DNA of 34,991 bases from Oscillibacter valericigenes (lineage in GTDB: Bacteria > Bacillota > Clostridia > Oscillospirales > Oscillospiraceae). Of the stretch, positions 16,940 through 25,511 are shown piece by piece; within the stretch, counting starts at the first letter, position 1, and each line of letters opens with the position of its first letter. The position numbers and the translations under genes are program-made. The notes below the pieces were generated by a model, which was not told the origin of the DNA, searched no databases, and saw only the letters and a program-made list of their open reading frames with translations. The stretch spans positions 1 to 34,991 of the forward strand of contig NZ_JACSNX010000024.1 of the NCBI RefSeq assembly GCF_016902445.1, written 5' to 3'.

Positions 16940-17380
16940 ATGAAGTTGAGCGAACTGTCTCCCGCCGAGGGCTCCGTCCGGGCCCCGTACCGGAAGGGCC
17001 GGGGCGCCGGCTCCGGCAACGGCAAGACCGGCGGCCGCGGCCACAAGGGCCAGAAGGCCCGCTCCGGCGGCAAGATCCGTGTTGGTTTCGAAGGCGGCCA
17101 GATGCCGCTGGCCCGCCGCATCCCCAAGCGCGGCTTCAACAACATCTTTGCAAAGCCCCTGGAGATCGTCAATCTCAGCACCCTGGACCGGTTCCAGGAC
17201 GGTGACACCGTCACGGTCCACGCCCTGCTGGAGAAGGGCATCCTCTCCAAGTGCCGCTATGGCTACAAGGTTCTTGGCAGCGGCCAGCTGACCAAGAAGC
17301 TCACTGTCCAGGCTTCTGCTTTCTCCGCTTCTGCCAAGGAGGCTATCGAGGCAGCTGGCGGAAAGGCAGAGGTGATGTAA
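16940..17380 (+). CDS. rplO: 50S ribosomal protein L15 (uL15)
   Basis: 146 residues. A late-assembly 23S binder with the typical Gly/Arg/Lys-rich N-terminal extension ([24 protein letters not shown]) and the [18 protein letters not shown] motif. It is followed one base later by the secY start, which suggests coupling. Confidence 0.98.
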   Translation: MKLSELSPAEGSVRAPYRKGRGAGSGNGKTGGRGHKGQKARSGGKIRVGFEGGQMPLARRIPKRGFNNIFAKPLEIVNLSTLDRFQDGDTVTVHALLEKGILSKCRYGYKVLGSGQLTKKLTVQASAFSASAKEAIEAAGGKAEVM

Positions 17381-17381
17381 C

Positions 17382-18704
17382 GTGATCCAAACCATTCGCA
17401 AGGCGTGGGGCATCCCCGAGCTGCGGAAAAAGATCATCTTTACACTCCTCATCCTGCTGATCTTCCGCATCGGTAATGCGATCACGGTCCCTTACGTGAA
17501 CGTGACCCTGCTGGAGGACTATCTGAACCAGATGGGCGGCACCATCCTGGGCCTCTACAACGTGATGTCCGGCGGTGCCTTCGCCCAGGCGACGGTCTTC
17601 GCCCTGAGCATCCAGCCCTATATCAACAGCTCCATCATCATCCAGCTGCTGACGGTGGCCATCCCGGCCCTAGAGCGGCTGGCCAAGGAAGGCGGCGAGG
17701 AGGGCCGGAAGAAGATCCAGTCCATCACCCGCTATACCACGGTGGGCATCGCCATCCTGCAGGCTGTCGGCTACTATTTCATGATGCGCAACTACAACCT
17801 GCTGGCAACGGATGCCACGGGCATCTGGCCGGCGCTGGTCATCATCGTGTCCTTCATTGCCGGCTCCTCCTTCGTCATGTGGATGGGCGAGCAGGTGACG
17901 GAGTTCGGCGTCGGCAACGGCATTTCCATCATCCTGTTTGCCGGCATCCTGTCCCGGATCCCCACCTCCGTCAGCTCCCTGTATGACGGCGTGCGCAACT
18001 GGGCTGCCGGCACGGAGGCCTCTGATACCGTCCTGGTGCTGCACCCGGCGGTGGTGGTCCTGCTGCTGGTGGGCGTCCTGGCGCTGATCGTGTTCGTCGT
18101 GTTCATCAGCGACGCCGAGCGCCGCATCCCCGTCCAGTATGCCAAACGGCAGGTTGGCCGGAAGATGTACGGCGGCCAGAGCTCTCACCTCCCCATGAAG
18201 GTGAACATGTCCGGCGTGCTGCCCATCATCTTCGCACAGAGCATCGCATCCCTGCCCGTCACGATCTGGACCTTCATCGGCATCCCCGCCGAAGGCACCG
18301 TCTCCCGGAGCATTTACGATGCCATCGACACCCAGTCTGTGATCTATATGATCGTGTACTTCATCATGATCATCGGATTCAGCTATTTCTACTCCACCAT
18401 CCAGTTCAACCCGGTGGAGATCGCCAACAATCTGAAGAAGCAGGGCGGCTTTATCCCCGGTTTCCGCCCCGGCAAGCCCACGGTGGACTTTATCAAGCGG
18501 GTCCTGAGCAAGATCACCCTGTTCGGCGCCATCTACCTCGGCATCGTGGCCATCTGCCCGCTGCTGCTGGGTAAGGCTGTCGGCAGCGCCTATCTGGCGA
18601 TCGGCGGCACGTCCGTCATCATCGTCGTGGGCGTGGCTCTGGAGACCGTGAAGGCGCTGGAGGCCCAGATGCTGATGCGTCAGTACAAGGGCTTCCTGGA
18701 ATAA
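17382..18704 (+). CDS. secY: Preprotein translocase subunit SecY
   Basis: 440 residues with ten predicted membrane helices; it forms the protein-conducting channel with SecE and SecG. Visible signatures include the plug and helix-2 region around NVMSGGAFAQATVFALSIQP and INSSIIIQLL, the cytoplasmic loop RRIPVQYAKRQVG, and a C-terminal loop near the PGFRPGKPT stretch. The start codon is GTG at 17382, one base after the rplO stop. Confidence 0.98.
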   Translation: MIQTIRKAWGIPELRKKIIFTLLILLIFRIGNAITVPYVNVTLLEDYLNQMGGTILGLYNVMSGGAFAQATVFALSIQPYINSSIIIQLLTVAIPALERLAKEGGEEGRKKIQSITRYTTVGIAILQAVGYYFMMRNYNLLATDATGIWPALVIIVSFIAGSSFVMWMGEQVTEFGVGNGISIILFAGILSRIPTSVSSLYDGVRNWAAGTEASDTVLVLHPAVVVLLLVGVLALIVFVVFISDAERRIPVQYAKRQVGRKMYGGQSSHLPMKVNMSGVLPIIFAQSIASLPVTIWTFIGIPAEGTVSRSIYDAIDTQSVIYMIVYFIMIIGFSYFYSTIQFNPVEIANNLKKQGGFIPGFRPGKPTVDFIKRVLSKITLFGAIYLGIVAICPLLLGKAVGSAYLAIGGTSVIIVVGVALETVKALEAQMLMRQYKGFLE

Positions 18705-18720
18705 GAGAGAAGGCGTTTCT

Positions 18721-19353
18721 GTGAATTTGATCTTGTTGGGCGCTCCCGGCGCCGGCAAAGGCACACAGGCGGAGATCCTGTGCAGAGAACTGAACATCCC
18801 CACCATCTCCACGGGCAACATCCTGCGGGCGGCCATCAAGGATGGCACGCCCACAGGACTGGAGGCCAAGCATTTCATGGACGCCGGCCAGCTGGTGCCC
18901 GATGATGTGATCATCAGCATCATCACGGAACGGCTGGCGGCGGACGACTGCAGGAACGGCTATATCCTGGACGGGGTGCCCCGCACCATCGCCCAGGCAG
19001 AGGCCCTGGAGAAGGCCGGGATCAGATTCGATGCCGCGATCTCCATTGAGATCTCCGACGAGACCATTACAGAACGGATGAGCGGCCGCCGTGTCTGCGA
19101 GACCTGCGGGGCCAGCTACCACCTGGTGGCTGTGCCCCCCAAGCAGGCCGGCATCTGCGACAAGTGCGGCGGCAGGCTGGTCCAACGGAAAGATGATGAA
19201 CCTGAGACCGTGAAGGCACGGCTCGAGGTCTATCATAGGGAGACGGAACCGCTGAAGGAGTTCTACGCCCAGCGGGGTCTCCTGCGGTCTGTGGAGAATC
19301 AGCCCACAGTGGCTGAGACCTCACAGGCGATCCTCCGCGCGCTGGGGAGATGA
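18721..19353 (+). CDS. adk: Adenylate kinase, zinc-LID form
   Basis: 210 residues; interconverts ATP plus AMP and two ADP. P-loop GAPGAGKGT at residues 7-15. The LID domain has C126/C129 and C146/C149, the zinc-binding form of Gram-positives. Two normally conserved positions differ: STGN at 31-33 where STGD is usual, and DGVPRT where DGFPRT is usual (Val86). Both lie in the AMP-binding region. Start is GTG at 18721 with a GAGAAGG site. Position after secY and before map is standard. Confidence 0.95.
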   Translation: MNLILLGAPGAGKGTQAEILCRELNIPTISTGNILRAAIKDGTPTGLEAKHFMDAGQLVPDDVIISIITERLAADDCRNGYILDGVPRTIAQAEALEKAGIRFDAAISIEISDETITERMSGRRVCETCGASYHLVAVPPKQAGICDKCGGRLVQRKDDEPETVKARLEVYHRETEPLKEFYAQRGLLRSVENQPTVAETSQAILRALGR

Positions 19354-19357
19354 GCAC

Positions 19358-20110
19358 ATGATCACACTGAAATCCCCCCACGAGATCGAACTGATGCGCC
19401 GGGCCGGAAAAATTACCGCGGCTGCCCGTGCCTTGGCAGGGGAAATGGTAAAGCCCGGCGTCACAACCCATGAGATCGACCGCGCGGTGGAGCACTTTAT
19501 CCGCAAGCAAGGCGCAGTGCCCTCCTTCCTGCATTACAACGGCTATCCGGCCAGCGCCTGCATCAGCGTCAACGATGAGATCATCCACGGCATACCCGGG
19601 CCCCGGGTCCTGCAGGAGGGCGACATCGTCAGCGTGGATGTGGGGGCGTACATTGGAGGGTTCCACGGGGACTGCGCGGCCACCTTCCCCTGCGGCACCA
19701 TCTCTGCGGAGGCGCAGGACCTGATCGACGTGACCAGGCAGAGCTTCTTCGAAGGGATCAAATACGCCAAGGAGGGATATCGGCTGTTCGACATTTCGGC
19801 GGCCATCCAGCAGTATGTGGAGAGTCACGGCTACTCCATCGTCCGGGAATATGTCGGCCACGGCGTCGGCGCCCAGATGCACGAGTCGCCGGAGATCCCC
19901 AACTACGGCCACCCCGGCCGGGGCCCGCGGCTCCTCCGCGGCATGACGCTTGCAATCGAACCCATGGTGAACGCCGGCTCCGCGGCCATCCAGCAGATGA
20001 GCGACGGCTGGACCGTCAAGACGCTGGACGGCAAGTGGGCGGCCCACTATGAGAATTCCATTCTGATCACCGACGGCGAGCCCGAGATCCTGACGGGTCC
20101 CGCCATCTGA
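19358..20110 (+). CDS. map: Methionine aminopeptidase type I
   Basis: 250 residues; removes the initiator Met from new proteins. All metal ligands are present (D94, D105, H168, E201, E232), and H77 matches the E. coli catalytic His. It lacks the N-terminal SH3-binding zinc extension seen in some Clostridia. Its ATG is four bases after the adk stop with GGGGAGATGAG upstream. Confidence 0.97.
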   Translation: MITLKSPHEIELMRRAGKITAAARALAGEMVKPGVTTHEIDRAVEHFIRKQGAVPSFLHYNGYPASACISVNDEIIHGIPGPRVLQEGDIVSVDVGAYIGGFHGDCAATFPCGTISAEAQDLIDVTRQSFFEGIKYAKEGYRLFDISAAIQQYVESHGYSIVREYVGHGVGAQMHESPEIPNYGHPGRGPRLLRGMTLAIEPMVNAGSAAIQQMSDGWTVKTLDGKWAAHYENSILITDGEPEILTGPAI

Positions 20111-20120
20111 GAGGAACCAC

Positions 20121-20405
20121 ATGGAAATTGCAGCATCCAATATCGTCAGATCTTCAGCCGGCAGGGACCGGGGAAAGCTCTTCGTCGTCTTGGCGGTGGA
20201 GGGGGAGTACCTGCTGCTGGCAGACGGAAAATCCAGGAAGGTGGAGTCGCCCAAGCGCAAGAAGCGCAGACACGTGCTGTTTGTCGCGGCGGACGAGAAC
20301 CGGCTTTCTGAAAAAATCAGAGGCGAAGCGAGAATCACCAACAGCGAGCTTCGCAAGACCCTTGCGGCATACCGCGAGGAGGTTGATCCGGACCAGGAGG
20401 GATAA
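20121..20405 (+). CDS. KOW-domain RNA-binding protein (L14e-like), between map and infA
   Basis: 94 residues. The N-terminal half matches the KOW/SH3-like fold of eukaryotic-type L14e proteins (SAGRDRGKLFVVLAVEGEYLLLADGKSRKVESPKRKKRRHV). The C-terminal half is a charged helix. Homologues occupy the same place in Bacillus and Clostridia ribosomal clusters and are presumed to bind RNA; the exact role is unknown. The end of the gene carries the AGGAGGG site of infA. Confidence 0.85.
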   Translation: MEIAASNIVRSSAGRDRGKLFVVLAVEGEYLLLADGKSRKVESPKRKKRRHVLFVAADENRLSEKIRGEARITNSELRKTLAAYREEVDPDQEG

Positions 20406-20408
20406 CGT

Positions 20409-20627
20409 TTGGCAAAATCCGACATGATCGAAGTGGAGGGCGTCGTGGTAGAGGCCCTGCCCAATACGACATTCCAGGTAGACATTGGAAATGGACACAA
20501 GATTTTGGCACATATTTCCGGAAAACTCAGAATGAATTTCATCAGGATTCTGCCCGGCGACAAGGTGACGGTGGAGATGTCCCCCTATGACCTGACCCGC
20601 GGCCGGATCACCTGGCGCAGCAAGTAA
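20409..20627 (+). CDS. infA: Translation initiation factor IF-1
   Basis: 72 residues, an S1/OB-fold protein that blocks the A site during initiation. [39 protein letters not shown] and [15 protein letters not shown] cover the whole family. The start codon is TTG at 20409, with AGGAGGG nearby and the upstream stop three bases before; no ATG gives a complete N-terminus. Confidence 0.97.
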   Translation: MAKSDMIEVEGVVVEALPNTTFQVDIGNGHKILAHISGKLRMNFIRILPGDKVTVEMSPYDLTRGRITWRSK

Positions 20628-20661
20628 GCGCCATTTGAGCTGTAAAGACACAAACCGCTGA

Positions 20662-20793
<132 letters not shown>

Positions 20794-20819
20794 CATTTAA
20801 TTGGAGGTGCTTTAAGAGT

Positions 20820-21185
20820 ATGGCACGTATTGCCGGTATTGACCTGCCGAAGGATAAGCGTATCGAGATCGGCCTCACTTATATCTACGGCATTGGCAGA
20901 AAGAGCGCCAAGGACATCCTGGCGCAGACAGGCGTCGACCCCGACACCCGCGTGAAGGATCTGACCGACGCCGACGAGCAGAAGCTGCGTGACGCCATCG
21001 ACAGCTATACCGTTGAGGGCGACCTGCGCCGCCAGACCGCTCTGGACATCAAGCGGCTGACCGAGATCGGCTGCTACCGCGGCATCCGCCACCGCAAGGG
21101 TCTGCCCGTGCGCGGCCAGCGCAGCAAGACCAATGCGCGCACCCGCAAGGGTCCCAAGAAGACCATTGCCAACAAGAAGAAGTAA
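20820..21185 (+). CDS. rpsM: 30S ribosomal protein S13 (uS13)
   Basis: 121 residues. It lies in the 30S head and contacts S19, L5 and P-site tRNA. The [25 protein letters not shown] start and the [25 protein letters not shown] end are typical. It starts the alpha portion of the cluster. Confidence 0.98.
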   Translation: MARIAGIDLPKDKRIEIGLTYIYGIGRKSAKDILAQTGVDPDTRVKDLTDADEQKLRDAIDSYTVEGDLRRQTALDIKRLTEIGCYRGIRHRKGLPVRGQRSKTNARTRKGPKKTIANKKK

Positions 21186-21200
21186 GGAGGGAGAACCAAG

Positions 21201-21608
21201 ATGGCAACTGCAAAGGCATCCGCCGGCAAGAAGGTCATTCGCCGCCGGCGTGAACGGAAGAACATCGAGCGTGGCCAGGTCCACATTCGGTCTTCCTTCA
21301 ACAACACCATGGTAACTGTTACCGATACACAGGGCAACGCGATCTCCTGGGCTTCCTCCGGCGGCCTCGGCTTCCGCGGCAGCAAGAAGTCCACCCCCTT
21401 CGCGGCACAGACCGCAGCTGAGACGGCCGCCCGCGCCGCTATGGAGCATGGCCTGAAGACCGTCGAGGTCTTCGTCAAGGGCCCCGGCCAGGGCCGTGAG
21501 GCCGCCATCCGGGCGCTGCAGGCCGTGGGCCTGGAAGTGACCATGATCAAGGACGTCACTCCCATCCCCCACAATGGCTGCCGTCCCCCCAAGCGCCGCC
21601 GTGTCTGA
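21201..21608 (+). CDS. rpsK: 30S ribosomal protein S11 (uS11)
   Basis: 135 residues. A platform protein near the mRNA exit. [34 protein letters not shown] and the C-terminal [15 protein letters not shown] are diagnostic. Strong AAGGAGG site. Confidence 0.98.
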   Translation: MATAKASAGKKVIRRRRERKNIERGQVHIRSSFNNTMVTVTDTQGNAISWASSGGLGFRGSKKSTPFAAQTAAETAARAAMEHGLKTVEVFVKGPGQGREAAIRALQAVGLEVTMIKDVTPIPHNGCRPPKRRRV

Positions 21609-21631
21609 TTTGAAGAGGAGGTAACAAGCAA

Positions 21632-22234
21632 ATGGCTAAGAATATGCAGCCGATCGCCAAGCGCTGCAAGGCTCTGGGCATTTCTCCTGCCGTGATGGGC
21701 TATGCGAAGAAGGAGACCAATCGCAACCCCGGCGGCCAGATGAGAAAGAAGAAGAGCGAATACGGCATCCAGCTGAATGAGAAGCAGAAGGTCAAGTTCA
21801 TCTACGGCATTCTGGAGAAGCAGTTCCACGCCTATTACGAGGCTGCCGCCAAGGCCCCCGGCAAGACCGGCGACAACCTGCTGATCGCTGTGGAGCGCCG
21901 CCTGGACAACGTTGTCTATCGCATGGGCTTCGCCATGACCCGCCGTCAGGCCCGTCAGCTGGTGAACCACGCCCACTTCACCGTCAACGGCAAGAAGGTC
22001 GACATCCCCTCCTATCAGGTGAAGGCCGGCGATGTGATCGAGGTGGCGGAGAGCAGCCGTTCCTCTGAGATCTTCAAGCGCCTGCTGGGCCAGGACGCCC
22101 CCGTGTTCCTGATCCCCGCCTGGATGGAGCGGGAGAAGAACGCCCTGAAGGGCACCGTGACCCGCCTGCCCGCCCGGGAGGACATCGACGTTCCCGTGGA
22201 GGAGCACCTCATCGTTGAGTTGTACTCCAAGTAA
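21632..22234 (+). CDS. rpsD: 30S ribosomal protein S4 (uS4)
   Basis: 200 residues. A primary assembly protein that nucleates the 30S body; it includes the S4 domain (RLDNVVYRMGFAMTRRQARQLVNHAHFTVNG). The N-terminus lacks the four-Cys zinc motif found in some S4 proteins. The place between rpsK and rpoA is as in many Clostridia; Bacillus subtilis has rpsD elsewhere. In E. coli S4 represses the alpha operon. Confidence 0.98.
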   Translation: MAKNMQPIAKRCKALGISPAVMGYAKKETNRNPGGQMRKKKSEYGIQLNEKQKVKFIYGILEKQFHAYYEAAAKAPGKTGDNLLIAVERRLDNVVYRMGFAMTRRQARQLVNHAHFTVNGKKVDIPSYQVKAGDVIEVAESSRSSEIFKRLLGQDAPVFLIPAWMEREKNALKGTVTRLPAREDIDVPVEEHLIVELYSK

Positions 22235-22242
22235 GCGGAGGA

Positions 22243-22316
22243 TACCCTCAATAATGATAGGAACTGCCGGCGGCGCGCGGCGACGCGCGCCCGCAACAAG
22301 AAGATGAAGGAGGGTA
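22243..22316 (+). promoter_or_regulatory. Candidate RNA fold in the rpsD-rpoA spacer covering the rpoA ribosome-binding site
   Basis: A perfect 8-bp G/C stem (22272-22279 with 22284-22291) is capped by GCGA, a GNRA tetraloop. Outside it TACCCTC (22243-22249) can pair with GAGGGTA (22310-22316), which is part of the rpoA Shine-Dalgarno region. This would limit rpoA translation when formed. S4, encoded just upstream, is a natural candidate regulator (inference). Confidence 0.5.
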
Positions 22317-22323
22317 CTACTGC

Positions 22324-23277
22324 ATGATCGAAATTGAAAAGCCCCAGATTGAGTGCATCGAGACGCCGGGCGACGCCACTTACGGCAAGTATGTGGTGGA
22401 ACCGCTGGAGCGCGGCTACGGCACCACTCTGGGCAACGCACTCCGCCGGATTATGCTTTCCTCTCTGCCCGGCACGGCCCCGACCACCATCAAGATCGCC
22501 GGCGTACAGCACGAGTTCTCCACCATTCCCGGCGTCAAGGAGGACGTGACGGAGATCGTTCTGAACATCAAGGGCCTGCTCACCAAGCTGCACTGCGAGA
22601 CCACCAAGACGGTCTACATCGAGGCGGTGGGCCCCTGCGAGGTGCGGGCCGGCGACATCAAGGCCGACGGCGAGGTGGAGGTCCTGAATCCCGACATGCA
22701 CATCGCCACGCTGGACAACGGCGCGACGCTGAACATGGAGATCACCCTGTCCCACGGCCGGGGCTATGTGCCCGCCGACCGGAACAAGCCCCAGCAGAAC
22801 GTCATCGGCGTGATCGCCGTGGACTCCATCTACACCCCCGTCTACAAGGTCAACTACACGGTGGAGCCCACCCGCGTGGGCGCCTCCAGCGACTTTGACA
22901 AGCTGACCCTGGAGGTGTGGACCGACGGGACCATCTCCGCCCGGGACGCGGTGTCCCTGGGCGCCAAGATCCTGTGCGACCACTTCACCCTGTTCACCGA
23001 TCTCTCTGAGAACGTGGGCAGCAAGCCCACTGTGGTGGAGAAGGCGGAGGCCCAGCGGGACAAGGTGCTGGAGATGACCATCGAGGAGCTGGACCTCTCC
23101 GTCCGCAGCTTCAACTGCCTCAAGCGTGCCAACATCAACACCGTGGAGGATCTGATCTCCAAGACGGAGGACGAGATGATGAAGGTCCGCAACCTGGGCC
23201 GCAAGTCCCTGGAAGAGGTCATCAACAAGCTGGCGATGATGGGGCTCCATCTGGCTGACGAAGACAACAACAACTGA
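22324..23277 (+). CDS. rpoA: DNA-directed RNA polymerase alpha subunit
   Basis: 317 residues. The N-terminal domain (about 1-230) dimerises and assembles beta and beta-prime; [18 protein letters not shown] is the dimer interface. The C-terminal domain, with [20 protein letters not shown] and [15 protein letters not shown], contacts UP elements and activators. Length is normal. The AAGGAGGG site is partly within a possible hairpin. Confidence 0.98.
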   Translation: MIEIEKPQIECIETPGDATYGKYVVEPLERGYGTTLGNALRRIMLSSLPGTAPTTIKIAGVQHEFSTIPGVKEDVTEIVLNIKGLLTKLHCETTKTVYIEAVGPCEVRAGDIKADGEVEVLNPDMHIATLDNGATLNMEITLSHGRGYVPADRNKPQQNVIGVIAVDSIYTPVYKVNYTVEPTRVGASSDFDKLTLEVWTDGTISARDAVSLGAKILCDHFTLFTDLSENVGSKPTVVEKAEAQRDKVLEMTIEELDLSVRSFNCLKRANINTVEDLISKTEDEMMKVRNLGRKSLEEVINKLAMMGLHLADEDNNN

Positions 23278-23336
23278 TTTGAGTGCCGGCGGATGCTCCC
23301 CCGGCTGACCAAAATCCTATAAGGAGGAAAACCGAA

Positions 23337-23681
23337 ATGCCCGGAACTCGGAAACTTGGCAAGCCCACTGACCAGCGCATGGCGATGCTGCGTCAGCAGG
23401 TGACGGATTTCCTGGACAACGGCAAGATGGAGACCACCCTTGCCCGCGCCAAGGAGATCAAGCCTCTGGCTGAGAAGATGATCACCCTCGGCAAGAAGAG
23501 CGACCTGGCTGCCTATCGGCAGGCCATGAGCTTCATCACCCGCGAGGATGTCTGCAAGAAGCTGTTCAAGGAGATCGCTCCCAGCTATGCAGAGCGCAAC
23601 GGCGGCTACACCCGCGTGATCCGCACCGGCGTGCGCCGCGGCGACGCGGCCGAGACCGCCATCATCGAGCTGGTGAAGTAA
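23337..23681 (+). CDS. rplQ: 50S ribosomal protein L17 (bL17)
   Basis: 114 residues with the [21 protein letters not shown] start and the C-terminal [18 protein letters not shown] motif. The ATG at 23337 follows AAGGAGGAAAA; an upstream in-frame start at 23283 would add an atypical 18-residue leader without a ribosome-binding site. Last gene of the cluster. Confidence 0.97.
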   Translation: MPGTRKLGKPTDQRMAMLRQQVTDFLDNGKMETTLARAKEIKPLAEKMITLGKKSDLAAYRQAMSFITREDVCKKLFKEIAPSYAERNGGYTRVIRTGVRRGDAAETAIIELVK

Positions 23682-23694
23682 TTTTCCCGATCAA

Positions 23695-23743
23695 AAAAGC
23701 CCTTTGTCATGGGTACCTAGGACCTGTGACAAAGGGCTTTTGA
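23695..23743. terminator. Terminator of the S10-spc-alpha cluster
   Basis: A perfect 15-bp stem (23695-23709 with 23727-23741) around a 17-nt loop, with A and T runs on its outer edges so that it can work in both directions. Confidence 0.9.
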
Positions 23744-23749
23744 TTGTTC

Positions 23750-23778
23750 TTGCGGCCCACGCGGCAGCGTGATAAAAT
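23750..23778 (+). promoter_or_regulatory. Promoter of the zinc-ribbon gene
   Basis: TTGCGG (23750-23755) and TAAAAT (23773-23778) with a 17-bp spacer, starting a few bases after the cluster terminator. Confidence 0.55.
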
Positions 23779-23800
23779 GGTAAAAAAGGAGGGATGGCCG

Positions 23801-24112
23801 ATGCGGATGGTGCGGTGCTATGCGTGCGGGAAGCGGTACGACTACGACGAGGACGGATTCTGCCCCGGCTGCGGGGCATTCAACCAGCCGGAGCGGACAT
23901 CCGGACCGCAGGAGCTCCCGAGGCAGAAGGCCCCGGCGGACAGGGCCGCAGGACCTGAGGCCGCGAAAAAGCTGCCCAAGCGGAGATCCGGCGAAAAGAG
24001 CGGCCTCCATGCAGGCGTGGAGGAGGGACTGGACATCGCGCTGGAGGCACTGGACTCCGCCGGCGGGCTGGTGGGAAAAGCCGTGGAGGAGATCACGGAC
24101 TGGTTCGACTGA
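23801..24112 (+). CDS. Small zinc-ribbon protein of unknown function
   Basis: 103 residues. An N-terminal zinc ribbon (CYACGKRYDYDEDGFCPGCG, two CxxC pairs) is followed by a Pro/Ala/Lys/Arg-rich linker at about 33-70. A C-terminal amphipathic segment (GVEEGLDIALEALDSAGGLVGKAVEEITDWFD) could be a helix for partner binding. The start is set by AAAAAGGAGGG seven bases upstream of 23801. It has its own promoter and terminator. I do not recognise a family beyond the ribbon; a nucleic-acid or protein-binding role is a guess. Confidence 0.75.
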   Translation: MRMVRCYACGKRYDYDEDGFCPGCGAFNQPERTSGPQELPRQKAPADRAAGPEAAKKLPKRRSGEKSGLHAGVEEGLDIALEALDSAGGLVGKAVEEITDWFD

Positions 24113-24140
24113 GAAGGAGCGGGACTCCGGGAGCTTTTGC

Positions 24141-24168
24141 AGAAGCGGGCGCGGCCCGCTTCTTTTTT
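24141..24168 (+). terminator. Terminator of the zinc-ribbon gene
   Basis: A perfect 10-bp stem (24141-24150 with 24154-24163), 3-nt loop, then six T. Confidence 0.9.
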
Positions 24169-24269
24169 CAGATCGGGCAGGGCGGCGATGAAACAGTGAA
24201 AATTTAACGGGCGTAATTTTTCCGGCGCCGCACAAACTACCACCGTATGAAAGAGGAGGTGAGGGCGCG

Positions 24270-24983
24270 ATGGGAAGAGGACGCCTGCTGGCCTGCTGCC
24301 TGCTGCTGGCCGTGCTGACGGGCTGCGCGCCGGGTGAGCCGGCGGCGCAGCGGACGGACGGGGAGGCGGCGATCCCGGCGGAGAGGCGGATCGCCATCAC
24401 CTTTGACGACGGCCCCCGGCGGGAGACCACGGAGCGCCTGCTGGACGGCCTTGCGGAGCGGGGCGCCCGGGCCACGTTTTTTCTGATCGGAAAGCAGATC
24501 GAGGGCAACGAGGACCTGGCGGAGCGGATGCAGGCGGAGGGCCACCAGATCGGCAGCCATACCTGGAACCACGTGCGGCTGCTGGGGGTCACGGAGGAGA
24601 CCATCCGGCAGGAGGTGGGCCAGACCGAGGCGGCGCTGGAGTCCCTGCTGGGCGGAGAGGACTACTGGCTCCGCCCGCCCTACGGCGCCGTGGACGCGGC
24701 GGACGCGGCGCTGATCGGCGTGCCCATGATCAAGTGGTCCATCGACCCCCGGGACTGGGAGAAGCTGGACGCCGCCCAGGTGACAGAGGCGGTGCTGGAA
24801 CACGCGGCACCGGACCAGATCATCCTGCTCCACGACATCTACCCCACCTCTGTGGACGCGGCCCTGGCCATCGTGGACGCCCTGCAGGCGGAGGGGTACT
24901 GCTTCGTGACGGTGGAGGAGCTGCTGGAAGCCAGCGGCATCCGGCCGGAGGCCGGCGTGCTGTACTGCTCCGGCGAGCCGTAA
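24270..24983 (+). CDS. Polysaccharide deacetylase (NodB-homology) lipoprotein
   Basis: 237 residues. A signal peptide with lipobox LTGC (C19) anchors it to the outside of the membrane. The carbohydrate esterase 4 motifs are complete: TFDDGP (D46, D47), HTWNH (metal His H97 and H101), RPPYG (135-139), DPRDW (D159) and LLHDIY (H188). Such enzymes remove N-acetyl groups from peptidoglycan or other glycans, affecting lysozyme resistance or spore cortex. The substrate is not decidable from sequence. Start follows GAGGAGGTGAGGG. Confidence 0.93.
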   Translation: MGRGRLLACCLLLAVLTGCAPGEPAAQRTDGEAAIPAERRIAITFDDGPRRETTERLLDGLAERGARATFFLIGKQIEGNEDLAERMQAEGHQIGSHTWNHVRLLGVTEETIRQEVGQTEAALESLLGGEDYWLRPPYGAVDAADAALIGVPMIKWSIDPRDWEKLDAAQVTEAVLEHAAPDQIILLHDIYPTSVDAALAIVDALQAEGYCFVTVEELLEASGIRPEAGVLYCSGEP

Positions 24984-25016
24984 AAAAGATCCCCGGTGCG
25001 CATGCACCGGGGATCT
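24981..25016. terminator. Terminator of secG, also between convergent genes
   Basis: A perfect 12-bp stem (24988-24999 with 25004-25015). On the minus strand it is followed by TTTTTT, making a strong terminator for secG. The plus-strand side lacks a T run, so it probably works less well for the deacetylase gene. Confidence 0.85.
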
Positions 25017-25030
25017 CGTCTTGCGGAAGA

Positions 25031-25273
25031 TCAGCCCTGCAGGATCAGCAGGACCATGGTCAGCACTAGGAAGACCGCACCCACCCACTTGGTGGCGCGG
25101 GCCAGCTTGGCGTCCCAGGTCTTGGCCTTGTTGCGGGACAGGAAGGAGTCCGCCACGCCGCCGATGGCGCCGGAGAGTCCGGCACTCTTGCCGGACTGGA
25201 ACAGGACCACCACGATGATGGCCAGACCGCAGAGCAGCTGCAGGATCGTAATGACAAGCGTTAAAGCGTCCAT
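25031..25273 (-). CDS. secG: Preprotein translocase subunit SecG
   Basis: 80 residues with two membrane helices joined by the conserved GKSAGLSGAIGG loop; it assists SecYE-mediated export. The start at 25273 is chosen for its GGAGG site and normal length; a start 69 bases upstream would add a charged leader foreign to the family. It is a single gene in divergent orientation to lexA. Confidence 0.96.
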   Translation of the reverse strand: MDALTLVITILQLLCGLAIIVVVLFQSGKSAGLSGAIGGVADSFLSRNKAKTWDAKLARATKWVGAVFLVLTMVLLILQG

Positions 25274-25332
25274 CAGGATAACCTCCAAAATTTCAGCCAT
25301 GCAGGGCATGGATCTTGATTTCACAGATGTTA

Positions 25333-25361
25333 ATGATACCATAGTTTGTCCTGCATTTCAA
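25333..25361 (-). promoter_or_regulatory. Promoter of secG
   Basis: On the minus strand TTGAAA (25356-25361) and TATCAT (25333-25338) with a 17-bp spacer, about 55 bases before the start codon. Confidence 0.75.
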
Positions 25362-25439
25362 GGGGATTTTGCAAAAAAACAGGCAGATCCCGGGAATCGG
25401 CGCAGGCGGAGGCGGTCCCGCAAAAAATCCATAGAATAT

Positions 25440-25453
25440 GGAACAAATGTTTG
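25440..25453. promoter_or_regulatory. LexA operator (SOS box) of lexA
   Basis: GGAACAAATGTTTG closely matches the Firmicutes SOS box CGAAC-N4-GTTCG. It overlaps the -35 element of the lexA promoter, as expected for autorepression. Confidence 0.85.
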
Positions 25454-25479
25454 CTTTTCTGAAGGGAGTGTGATATACT
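25451..25479 (+). promoter_or_regulatory. Promoter of lexA
   Basis: TTGCTT (25451-25456) and TATACT (25474-25479), 17-bp spacer, overlapping the SOS box. Predicted start is near 25486, giving a leader of about 26 nt. Confidence 0.8.
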
Positions 25480-25511
25480 GCAGACAAGAATCTGGCAAAG
25501 GTGGGGCGCGT

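Noticed and set aside
24996..25511. N-terminal extension of lexA back to 24996
   Set aside because: It would run through secG and both promoters; the start at 25512 gives a standard LexA.
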